Part shown: positions 21,701 to 33,700 of the stretch, in pieces
How positions within the stretch are numbered: the first letter of the stretch is position 1
Layout of the letters: every line of letters starts with the position of its first letter
Origin: Mesorhabditis belari
Lineage: Eukaryota > Nematoda > Chromadorea > Rhabditida > Rhabditidae
Length of the DNA stretch: 64,000 bases
Direction of reading: 5' to 3'
NCBI GenBank assembly: GCA_958450365.1
Contig: CAUEEP010000743.1
Location: forward strand, 5,953,001 to 6,017,000
Notes under the pieces: generated by a model
Seen by the model: only the letters and a program-made list of their open reading frames with translations
Told to the model about the DNA's origin: nothing
Database searches by the model: none
Made by a program: the position numbers and the translations under genes

Positions 21701-24700
21701 AACGAATCACTTTTCTAATCTTTTCCAATCTTTTCCAATCTTTTCCAATCTTTTCTAATCTTTTCCAATCTTTTCCAATCTTTTCTAATAAACCCACAAA
21801 ACTAAAATATTAAAACTTATTAACTTATTAAACGTACTTTGACTTTTTTCAAGATCTACGACTTTTTACTTGCCAAATTTTTTGCTTTTTCTTTAAAAAG
21901 TCACTCATCTTCTCTACTTTAATTTGAGACTCAAGTGCGCAGAAATAAATGTACTGGTGTCAAGTTATGAGCATTCGTTTGAGAGTAGATCTAGGCTACG
22001 CGACGCTCCTATAGGGATCTAGACTAAGCGACGCTCCTATAGGGATCTAGACTAAGCGACGCTCCTATAGGGATCTAGATTAGGCGACGCTCCTATAGGA
22101 ATCTAGACTACGCGACGCTCTATTACAGCATTTACGGTATTCTATTTCATCTCTTTTTCCTCTTTTTTTAGTTCTATTATAAAAAACTGGCTAGAAAATC
22201 TTGTGAACCCTTGAAAGGATTGATTTCTTAACGAGTCACGCCACTTCATTTTCTCTCCTTCATCTCAGAACACAAAACTACTCAATAGTTCAAAAAGAAA
22301 TTTCAAAAAATTAACGCATTTTTCTTGACATGATCTTGTTTTCTTTTGTTATCGCAACGATTCGCAGGGAGAGTAGGGAGAGTTGGGAGAGTTGGGAGAG
22401 TTGGGAGAGTTGGGAGAGTAGGGGGGAGGGAATTGAACGTGTTTTCGATCGCTCCTCTATCCATCAATCCCACAAGAGTTCTCCCATTTTTGGGTTGTTT
22501 TTACAAACCCAAAAATACAAAAAATTCTCTCCTCTGAACTCTTCTCAATGACCTTTCCCTATTTGTAGACCTTTCCCTTGTAAAATTCAATATCAATATC
22601 ATTTCATTAAAAATTTGATTCACTAAACTTCAAAAATGAGCTCTCCCTTCTTTGAAATTGTCTTGTATTCTTGATTTTTTCGTTTCGTTTCATTTCAATC
22701 CCCATTCCCTTTTCCCTTTTTTTTTTCTTTTCTCGGAGATTTTTATTTTTATCTGGTTTATCAATTTTTCGCGACGTTTATTGAGTTTCTCCGAGCCCTC
22801 TCTTTACGCAGAAAAGTCTGATAGTATGAATGAAAGTTTGGCTTTTGCCCTCTCTCCTTTTTGATTCATTGAATGCCTAATATAAAAGCTTAAAAAGAAA
22901 AACATATTTTTTTATTAATCAATACTTTTCAGGGACCTAGTGTTAGCCTCGGGTTCGTCTGTGTGCGGCGCGGCACAGCAGCCCATCTTTTTAGCTGGCT
23001 TAGGAACAGGTCAGTCGTTTAGATCTTTTAAAAAAAAAAATCAATACATGGCAAAGTGTTTATTCATAAACTATAATAAAGATATGAATATTATAGCTTT
23101 GATTTATGGATCGATAGCTTTAATCTATAAATCTGTAGCTTTAAGCTATAAACCAAAGTCTAATTTGTTCCCCATTTTATGGGATAGGGTACTTTGCGCA
23201 AAATTTTTTTGCTTAACTCACCATAACTTTCTTCTAAGTTGGGCAATCTTTCTGATTTTGGTGTCATTTTGTTTCACTTGTTGAGATCTACAAAATGACA
23301 CCAAAATCATAAAGACGGGAGTGGCTACTTTGCGCAACTAGGTCTTGTGCGCAACTCACCATAACTTTCTTCTAAGTTGGCCAATCTTTATGATTTTGGT
23401 GTCATTTTGTAGATCTCAATAAGTGTAACAAAATGACACCAAAATCATAAAGATTGTCCCACTTAGAAGAAAGTTATGGCGAGTTGCGCGAATAAAATGA
23501 CGGAAATTAGCCTACCCCATTTTATCTTTTAACCGTAGAACATCACTGCATTAAGCCATTGAAGAAAAATCAAAAATCAATAATCAATAGAAACCAAGAG
23601 AAGTTTTTTTTGATTATTTTGTCTATTTGAGTTATTCAATAAGTTTTTGGCGGAGAACAATCGACGGTGACTCATTTTAGTCACCGGCAAACACCTAGAA
23701 AGATTTGGCTCATGAACAGGGTACCATGCACATACAAATAGAAAGCACATCATTCGTGTGCTGAGGACCATTCCATAGTCACTCAGTCGTGTGCTGAGGA
23801 CCATTCCATGACTCTTAGTCACTCATCTTCATTCACAAAGATCAACGATCTAATGATCGAACGATGTATCTAATTTAAAGGCTTTTCAAACTTTCAAATT
23901 CATTTAGCTAGACAGAATATTGATTATATAGAAGATTATATAGATTTATAGAAGATTGTTAACGATTATGAATCTTTTAAAATTTTTTAGGCGCAATGGA
24001 GAACAGCCAGTCGGTGCACGGGACCGACTCGGGCGGCAGTGCCTCTGTGGGTCATGACGATGCCGGTAAGATTTACATCAAATTTTCATCAAATTTACAT
24101 CAAACTTTCATCAAATCAAAATCTACCAAACACATCTACAATTAGTTTTGTTTAATAAGCTTTATATACTAATGTATAAAGCTAGCAAAGAAGGTTACAA
24201 GAGCATCTAAACAGCAATCACTCAAGGTTGTTTTCTGGTGAATAAGTCTTTTCGTTTCTTTTCGTACGTCCGTTTAAAACCAAACAAATGCACCAATTGA
24301 ACTACGGCTTTTTTTTTCATTAGAAAGGGCAATAATTTTTCTACAAAATAACATTAAAACGGCTTTAAAATGTTTAATTTTTAATTTTTTTGTGAGCCAG
24401 AAGTCGAAGTCATAATAGTCATAAAGAGCGACGCTTCAATGATGCAATGATACTTTAGCTCTAAGAAAACCTATCTTCGTGTAAATAGATAAAAGATAGA
24501 GCACAAAAAGTTTAGTATATAGTCAAATTTTCAACGAAATTCATTCACTCAATTTCTTCGTAGAGGCTTTTACAAATTTCTACGAAAAACACGTGTTTTC
24601 TTTCTCGAATTTGTTTGTAAGTGAGACGAAATTGACTTAAAAAGATCGAAATTGAGCAATAAAAACTTTTTATTTAGAGAAAAACATACCGTAGATAGTG

Positions 24701-27700
24701 TAATATCCCCTTACATGAAGAAGAATACTTAACCTTTTAAAGTTACCGTATTTTCTCTAATGGTAGTGCACCCCAGCGAACCGAGTTGTGACTTGGACTG
24801 TGACTGGACTGTGACTTGAAGTTAGTGACTATTTTACGGTTTCCAAGCTTTTGCAGAAGCTCAACACTCAAATTCCCCACTAGATCTCATCGTCAGCTAC
24901 ATTTTCCGACCCGACATCAATAGGTTCTGATAAGCGGTTCTCAAGATTTCGAGTAATTTAGGATGCACTACTATTAGAGAAAATACGGTATATATGTCTT
25001 GTTTATTGAAAATCCGTAGGAAATGACGTTAGCGGCTTCTCGTTTTTGATTATTAACTCAATGAATGACAGTTTCTAGATCATAATTTTCATATAACTTT
25101 TTATTTTTTTATCAGGCTCAGAAGCTCGTCTAAACGCAGAGAGTGACGGCGGCTCTCCCGTGCAGGATCCGGGGTTTGTGACTGGGTGAGCAACAGGCAC
25201 GCATACTCCCCAAATATAGAAAGACTCTCTAATATTGTACTTCTTTAGGATTGTACTAGTACCTCTTTGACTATTTTAATCTATAGAAGCTTTTTGTCGT
25301 GCTTTTAGCATAGAGGATTTGAAAACTTTTCGACTTTCTTTTCAGCTAGCTCCAGTTTATATATGTTTGCGTGCTTGTAGCCCCTAATTTTTCATAAGAT
25401 TGCTTACAAGGGAATGGTCTGAGCTCAAAGTTTGGAATCGACAGGAAACACAGTGCTCAATATAGAATCGGCAATGGCGAACAAAACGCCACAAAAATTG
25501 GCCGCTAATAGCCAAGGAGAAATCTGCACAATCGGGATTCAAAACTAATTCCTTTATAAGGCTTTTCTCGCTGCCGTGGATAGATGAGTCTAATGGTCTA
25601 GTGGATAAAGGCTTAGGTCCGTGAAACGATGGTCTTATTTATGCTCTCGGGTTCAATTCCCACAGATGCAAATTTTTTTGTTTCTTGTTTTTTTTTGCGA
25701 TTTTTGGAACTATTTCGTTTTTAAAGCAAAGTAAATTTTAATAAAATAAAATAAATCTAACATTTTTGCCTATGGAACACTCTGCGATATAAGTTTTCAA
25801 CCGGGAAAACGAGAAAATATATAAAAGTTTACTTTCAATCACCCATAAACAATTTGAGTCAGTTCAATTTCAGAAATTTCGTCATTTTTCTTGGCATTCC
25901 AGTGGTTACGTCGATGCAAACCCAGAAAAAAAAGAAAAAATTTGTATGTGGGCGGAATTGAACCCGAGAGCATAAATAAGTTGCACAGACTTTATCCCAC
26001 TAGGCGACGAGCTAATCTCGGCCCGGCAGCGAGAGAAGCTTTATAAAGGAATCAGTTTTGCATGCCAGATTCCTCGCGTTTCCGTGACTATTAGCGGGTA
26101 ATTTTTGTGGCGTTTTGTTCGCCATTGTCGATTCTATATTAAGGACTGTGTTTCCAAAAGTTTCCACTTGTGTTTCCAAACTTTGAGCTCAGACCATTCC
26201 TTTGTTAGATAGAAAGCATGATATTTCTAAAAGATTTATAAATAATATAGTATATTTTAATATAGTTTATATTTAGTTATCTAATTTTGTCAGTTTTAGA
26301 AAGATGTTCATCGGTGGTCTTAGTTGGCAGACAACTGCCGGTTAGTTTTCTTACATTTAGCAAGTTTTTAGAGATTTTTTTTGGTTTATATAGAGCTAAG
26401 AAAGCAAAGAATTAGTATTTAATTATATAAAAAAACATTTAGAAGGACTACGTGATTATTTTGCCCGGTTTGGCGAGGTGAATGAGTGCATGGTGATGCG
26501 AGATCCTGTCACGAAAAAAGCCCGGTAAAATTCCAAAAAACAAATACTATAATAATACATAAAATTGACACTTTATTGAAATTTAAATTTAAATTTAAAA
26601 AAAAATTATTCAGAGGCTTTGGCTTCATCACTTTTGCCGATGCGTCCGCTGTCGAGAAGGTGCTCGCCGTAAGTGATCACGAGCTTGACGGGAAAAAGGT
26701 TTTTTTTTATCATTTGTTCTTTAACAAGACAACTTACAGATCGATCCAAAAGTGGCTTTCCCAAAGCGAGCACAAACAAAGGTAAACTTGGCTTCAGAAA
26801 ATCATCTCTCCAATAAGCGTTGGGAACTAAGGGCCAAAAACAAAACAGCCAAAAGGAAGCATTCATTTGAGAACGAAAGCCAAAAAAAGTGGATGCACGG
26901 TCGAACCCCGACCGACAGAGAGACTCTCTGAGACAGACGCTCTGGCACAGACTTTTAGAGACAGACGCTCTGGCAATTCACCAAGAGGACAGATTGATTC
27001 TGCAGCTTTTTTGCCCCTTTTGATCTCAAGAAACCCCTTTTCACCCCCTTTCTATGCTACTATTTATTGTCGATCCTAGAAGGCGTTATAAACAAATCAA
27101 AAAAAAAGTTGACCTGCTTTGTTTTTCTCTCCCTAGAGTCTTATTAAAGCTCTGTAGAAGAAAAGGGATGATTCATGGGATGAGGATTGGAGGAGAAAAG
27201 GGAAACAAATCTCCGTTCCTCTCAAAGCCCCCAAAAATGGGCAAAGGATTGGGGGAAAGGATTGGGGGAAAGGCTAGAGGGCCCCAGTGACGGCCCATTT
27301 GTCTCTCCCGCACACGGCGCCAGGTTGAGCCTTTGGGGGCCTTCAAGACGTAAAGAATCATCAAAAAGAAGAAGCAAGACGAAAAGGAGGAGGGATTGTG
27401 CGATTTCACGCTTTTCTTTCTAACTCCTCCTTGCCTAAGCCCCTCATAGGTTTAAGCCCCATCACTCGATCTCTAAACTAAAGCCTTTTACTTTCATATC
27501 TTTTAAACCATGTAGTCCTGTGTTCCATGCCTTTCTTAAAGCTTTTTTCCTTCCATTTTTGCCTAAACTAATTTGAGCCTAATAGCTTTGGCTTTGGCTT
27601 TGGTTTTGGTTTTAGTTTTGGCTTTTGCTTTGGCTTTAGCTACGGCTTTGGCTTTGGCTTAGGCTTTGGCTTTGGCTTAGGCTTTGGCTATGGCTTTGGC

Positions 27701-30700
27701 TTTGGCTCTTTGTAAACTAGATAGCTTTCATTGGTAACATTAATAGTTTTATAAAAGAATCCTTTGTAAAGCTTAGATAAAAAGCATATAGTTGATTGCT
27801 TAGGTGAAAGTTTGGGTGGCCCCTTGAGGACCTCTCTCTTCAACCAAGCCCATATGAAAGCACCGCCCTTTTTTCATATTCGGCTCCTCAATAGGCTTCA
27901 GACTGCTTCTTTTCTAAAGCCTCATTGTGTGCAAGAACTGCTTACAAACTTCCACCTCTTGATTCTCGTTTCTTCTTTTTCAAAGTTTCTGATTCCTCCA
28001 AAAACTGAACGAAACTGAAAATCTGATGCCGGCTTTTTCTTTTTCTTCCCTTTAAAAGGTTTCTGGGAATATTTTGATCAAAATCTGGAAGAAAGGAAAC
28101 CATCTAAGGAATAGAGAGACTCGTATTCGCTTTCAATGAAGAAAGATTGCGGAAAGGGAAAGGAGAGGGTCGTTGATATCTGACACCAATTTCTTGCCCG
28201 ATCCATCGGTCCCCCCCAGTCTTGTGGGTGGGAAAACGCGCCGGCTTACGCGTGTTGCTGCCCCGATCTTAGAAAACTATTGAATAGATATTATCTATTA
28301 AGAATTGAATTCAGTTTAAAGCGTTATTATCGTTTAACTTTTTAGCGATTTCACTGGGCTGCCCAAAAGCCGCTTTCCTCCTATCGCTTATGTCAATCTC
28401 AGAAAGAGACCATTGAAAAAAAAGATTATGATATTAACTATTAAGAATTGAATTTTCGTTTAAATTGTTATTATCGTTTAACTTTTTAGCGATTTCACTA
28501 GGCTGCCAAAAAGCCGCTTTCCTCCTATCGCTTATGTCAATCTCAGAAAGAGACCATTGAAAAAAAAGCAAGATAGAGTCTGCATTTGAGAGGATTTCTG
28601 CAGAATCATTCTCCCCTACTTGTTTATAAAGCATTGTGTTTTTGGGGATAAAGTTCTTGGGAATATAGATTGAAAATTGAGGCTAGGGTAAGAGGGGGGA
28701 ATGGAGTGGTCCCGGTGAGCTTCCGGTGCCCGGGGGTTAGGCCTCCGAGATGCCGTAATTGTTGCATCGACATAACCGAGTTCTTCACCTCAATCATTAT
28801 TGCTACAATCATTTATAAACTTCAGTAAGAATAAATAAACTCTTAAAGCATCAATTTACTGCTAAAATATTGTAGTCATTTGTCCAGAAACTAATTGATC
28901 CTTTAAGAGTTCTGGATAGACTCTGGATAGACTCTGGATAGTCTAAAAGCTTTGATATTAATTGAAATCAGTAAATCAATTCATTCATTTCTAGAATAAT
29001 TCTCAATTTCTTCTAAATTTTTCACTAAAAAAGCCTAGAGATTCCCCTTAGAGGTGAGGGAGAATTGAGCGATTTGCGCGTCGGAGCGAGTCTTTAGTGA
29101 GGAGAGGGACGATCTTTTATTCATCGGCACCGAGCACCCCTCCCGTGCCCTTCTTTATCCATGCCTTCAACCCACACATCTACCACAATCCTTTCTTTTC
29201 CTCTTTCTTCTTCTCATCTCCAATTTGACTGCTTTGTCTTTGTTATATCTACCTTTTGTCTTTACCAACTTGAGTTTCAAAGCTTTGAAAAGATTGAAAG
29301 TTGAAAGTTGAAAGTTTTTTAAAGCTTTCAAGTTTTTAAAGTTTTCAAAGCTTTCAATCTTTCAAGCTTTCAAGTTTTTTTAAAGCTTTTAAGCTTTCAA
29401 GCTTTCAAGTTTTTTTAAAGCTTTCAAAGTTTTCAAAGCTTTCCAACGGTTACAAAGCTTTCAAAGCTTCCAATCTTTTCAAAGCTTCCAATATTTGCAA
29501 AGCTTCCAATCCTTTCAAAGCTTCCAATCTTTTCAAAGCTTTCAAAGATCTATAAGATCCTCTATAAGATCTTTTTAGTGATCAACTAAATTCGTAGTGC
29601 TAACTTCTGTTTATTCATTCGAAGAATGGCCCTTGCAACCCCGGTAACAGATTCGTTTATTGGAGAGAATCTCAAAGAATCTCTAAGGATCTCTAAGAAT
29701 GTTTCCATAAAAATCCTTTCAGATGGTGATAAAAACAAAGAAAGTGTTCATTGGTGGACTCTCGGCTTCATCGACACTTGAGGATATGAAGACCTACTTT
29801 GAACAGTATGGAAAGGTTTCTATACATTAGAATTTCTTCTTTTTTACAAAGATTTTCAGGTTGAGGATGCGATGTTGATGTTTGATAAAACGACACAACG
29901 GCATAGAGGTTTGCTTTATTAAAAAAATTTGGCCGATTTGGCCCGATTTGGCCCCCAAATCGGGGCCAAATCGGGGCCAAATCGTTGAAGATAAAAACAT
30001 TTACTTTATTTCTCTCAATTTCTTAAAACTCAATCAATTTTCAATCAACTATACTAGGTTTTTCTTAAAAATAAAACCCAAAAGAGAACAATTTGCATTC
30101 ATTGACTAGTCCAGAGAAAGGAAAAGCTTTTCTCTTGAATCTTCAGAAGCTTCAATGGAAAAGTAGTGGCCTATGTAGGTGCGGGGTGGGCAATATGGAG
30201 AGAGCCCCAAATCGGGGCCAAATCGTTGAAGAGAAGAATAAGCAGAACAAATCTTTGGGTGAGGGCTTGATTGCCCCCCCCTTCACTCGCGCATTGGCCC
30301 CACTTTTCCTCTTCCCACTTTGGCCCTCCAATCTCTCCACTTATACGCAGAAGCATCGTGATTTTCTTTTCAAATTTTACCCCTCTTTCCAGAGGTGTTA
30401 GGAAGGGGGAAAATGAAGTAGTTAAAAGTTTAGGGTTAGTGAATTCTTTAAAAGAATGCTTTAAAAATGAATTCTTTAAAAATGAATGCTTTAAAAAAGA
30501 ATGCTTCAAATCTAACTCAAACTAATCTAACTCTTCAAAAGAATAACTTGATAATGAAAATAGGATCTAGATCTAGTTGAAACAAACAATTTGCTTCGAT
30601 ATAGGATATAGATTTGTTGAGCTTGGTTGAATGGATTCTCTGTCTCCTTGACTCTCCCTGGCTTCCTTGGTCTCCTTGGCTTTGACTTCTTGTAAATAAA

Positions 30701-33700
30701 TACCTAGTAATGATCTAGTTGAAACAAGCTAGGTATTTATTTACAAGAAGTCAAAGCCAAGGAAGCCAAGGAAGCCTAGGAGGCCAAGGAAGCCTAGGAG
30801 GCCAAGGAAGCCAAGGAGAGTCAAGGAGACAGAGAATCCATTCAATCAAGCTCAACAAATCTATATCCTATATCGAAGCAAATTCTTGACCGTTTTGCAT
30901 AAAGATGATGAGAAGGATTCGCTCGGCTTTTTTTTCTTTTTTTTCTGAAAAAGGGAAGGTGAAGGGGCTCGCTGACATGCTGAATGACATATGGGAAGAT
31001 GATGGATGAGAGGCCGGTGAAGTGGCCTCGAATCTTCACCCAGATTATCCCAGATTTGCCGAAAAAGCTTTTTCAACCAAAAAGCTTACTTTACAAGTGA
31101 TATGAAAATAGAAGTAGAGTCGAACGGGGTTTTGATGGATTTTCGAGGAGTTAAGGGGTGAATGATTGCGGGGAAGATTAGGAAAGGGATTGAGATTGCG
31201 ATTGAGATTGAGATTGAGATTGAGATTGAGATTGAGATTGAGATTGAGATTGAGATGGAGATTGAGATTGAGATTGAGATTGAGATTGGATTGAGATTGA
31301 GTTGAGATTGAGATTGAGATTGAGATTGAGATTGAGATTGAGATTGAGATTGAGATTGAGATTGAGATTGAGAGATTAGAGATTAAACTCTAAAGAAATG
31401 ACTTGTATTTTAGTATCTAGAGATTCGATTTTAAAGAAATTCAAGAAAAAAAAAGAATGACAATGAAATTATCGTTTTCTAGGCTTTGGCTTTATCACTT
31501 TTGACAGTGACGAGGTGGCGGATAAGGTTTGCGAGATCCACTTTCATGAAATCAACGGGAAAATGGTTGAATGCAAAAAAGCTCAACCAAAAGAGGTAAA
31601 TTGAAAGGAAATAATTGCAATAAAATGAAATAAAATGAAATCTGCTTTTCAAATCAATCTCTAAACTTTAGGTGATGCTGCCAGTGCAGTTGAACAAGTC
31701 GAGAGCTGCCGCAGCTCGAAATCTCTACGGGTTAGCGCCTGAACAGTTGCTTGGTTAGTCATTTTGTAGAAAATATTATAAAATCAATGAGTTCTTCATT
31801 GTATTTGATATTAAAAGTATTTTAAAAGTCTTTTAAAGATCAAATAAAATTCTTTTCAGCTTATGCTTCTTATCTACCACGCTTTGGCTATCCAAATGCT
31901 ATGGTTTACCCAACAATGACAAATGGTGAGCAAGAAATTTCAGGGTTCAGTGATTTTTCTTTGGAAGTGGGAAACGGAGAGGTTTACTTGTTGAAATTTT
32001 AAGTAGAATAAAAATCAAAAGAAATGTTTGGAGAAAGAGTGTTTCTAGGCGGTCCGCCATTCCCGGCCCGGCTCCTCTAGGTGACTTATTTCCACGTTTT
32101 CTCTCTTTTTTTTCTCTTCAAAGATACAGGTTTCTTCTAGCAAAAGGCCTTCTCGTTGGGTTTGTCACTCGCAAATTTAAGGAATTTTTTTTTTTGCTAA
32201 ACTCTGTCAAAGTCTTCGGATCTTTAACGATTATCGATTAGCGATTATCGGCCAATTTTTTTGGCCAACTTGCAGCTCATTTTTAAGCACCTTAAACTTG
32301 TTAAATCAGGAAGTTTTGAATAAGATTTAGATAGCTTAAAACATCAGCTTTCAGAAACTATTTGTTTGATTAAAATTTATTAAGATAAACTTATATAAAA
32401 TCGGGCTGCAAGTTGAGCAAAAACTTGGCCCCCGCTCGATAATCGCTACCTTCGCCGTTAACCAAGTCCAAGTCTTCTTTCATTTACAAAGCTCGGATTT
32501 TCTGTTTGATTCCATTTGATAACAAGAAAAAAAACATCTGATTTGATCTAATTAACTGGTTGACTTTAAAATACTGTAAAGTTTTAGCTAATGTTTGCTA
32601 CAGTAAAAAAGAGAATCATTTTCATAGCTGGTTTTCTGATTTTTTTAGTTTCATAAGAGAATTCAAACGATATTCAGCTTTAACTACTTATCAATTGTAT
32701 TAGGTTGATGCATAAGTCTTTTCGTTCCTTTTCGTCTGCCGTTTCAAGCCAACAAATGCACCAATTAAACTACGGTTGATTTCATTAGAAAAACCAATTA
32801 TTTTTCTGCAAAATAACATTAAAACGGGTTTAAAAATATTTAATGCCTGGATTTTCTTGAGAGTATGAAGTCGGGTAGTCAAAAAGGGCTAACTCGATGA
32901 TGCGGTTTAGACACCTTAGCTAAAGAAAACCTATCTTCGTGTCAATAGATAAAAGATAGAGAAAAAAAACGTTTGATATTTCGCCAAAATTTCAGAGAAA
33001 TTCATTCAGCCAATTTTTCCGTAGAGTTTTTTATAGATTTTTACGAAAAAGGCGTTTTTCACTCTCGAATTTGCTTGAAAGTGAACCGAAATTCATTTAA
33101 AAAGATGCAAATTGAACAAAAAAAACACTTTTTTTATAGAGCAAACTATAGATTAATTGGTGAATTTGTTACTTTTTAACAGAAGTACGAAAAAAACGAA
33201 AAGACTTTTGCATCAACCTATTAGTAGACTTTTAGCTTTTACTTTTAGGCGTACTTTAGTAAAAGAAAATGAGACTTTACAGTATTTTTAACTCAAAAAT
33301 ATTAACCATTCCTTTTTATGAATTTGCGAGAGATTTCCTTTCGAAGGCCAGCCTCCATATGGGGCTTTTCTGTGTCTTTTCTCTATTCAAACAAGCGTTT
33401 AAACAAACTCTTTTCAAACAAACAACTTATTTTCAAATAATATCATTGTTTGAATAGAGATTTAATAGACGTATTTAGTAGAAAAGCGCGATTCTATCTT
33501 TGTGTTGCATCGATTGATTGGGGAAACTTTTCAATGATTTAAAAAAACAAATCTCTATTCTAAACAATAGCTCTTCAAATCTCAAATCGGGAGCGGGACA
33601 AATGCGACCTTTTTTTGCGCACCCGGACATTTGCGCACCTTTTTTTCCGCACCTTGCCCGTTAGCGCACCTTTTTTCGCGTTTTAAAAAAGCTCTAAAAG

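Larger units (their letters stand above)
25407..26204. mobile_element. 800-bp foldback element carrying two inverted tRNA-like modules
   Basis: Arms begin AAGGGAATGGTCTGAGCTC and end with its inverse complement, and continue inward for about 250 bp (for example GGCGTTTTGTTCGCCATTG against CAATGGCGAACAAAACGCC, with one-base differences). Each arm ends at the centre in a tRNA-like module (25586-25671 plus, 25946-26022 minus). It lies in the Musashi intron upstream of the first RRM1 exon. Confidence 0.9.
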
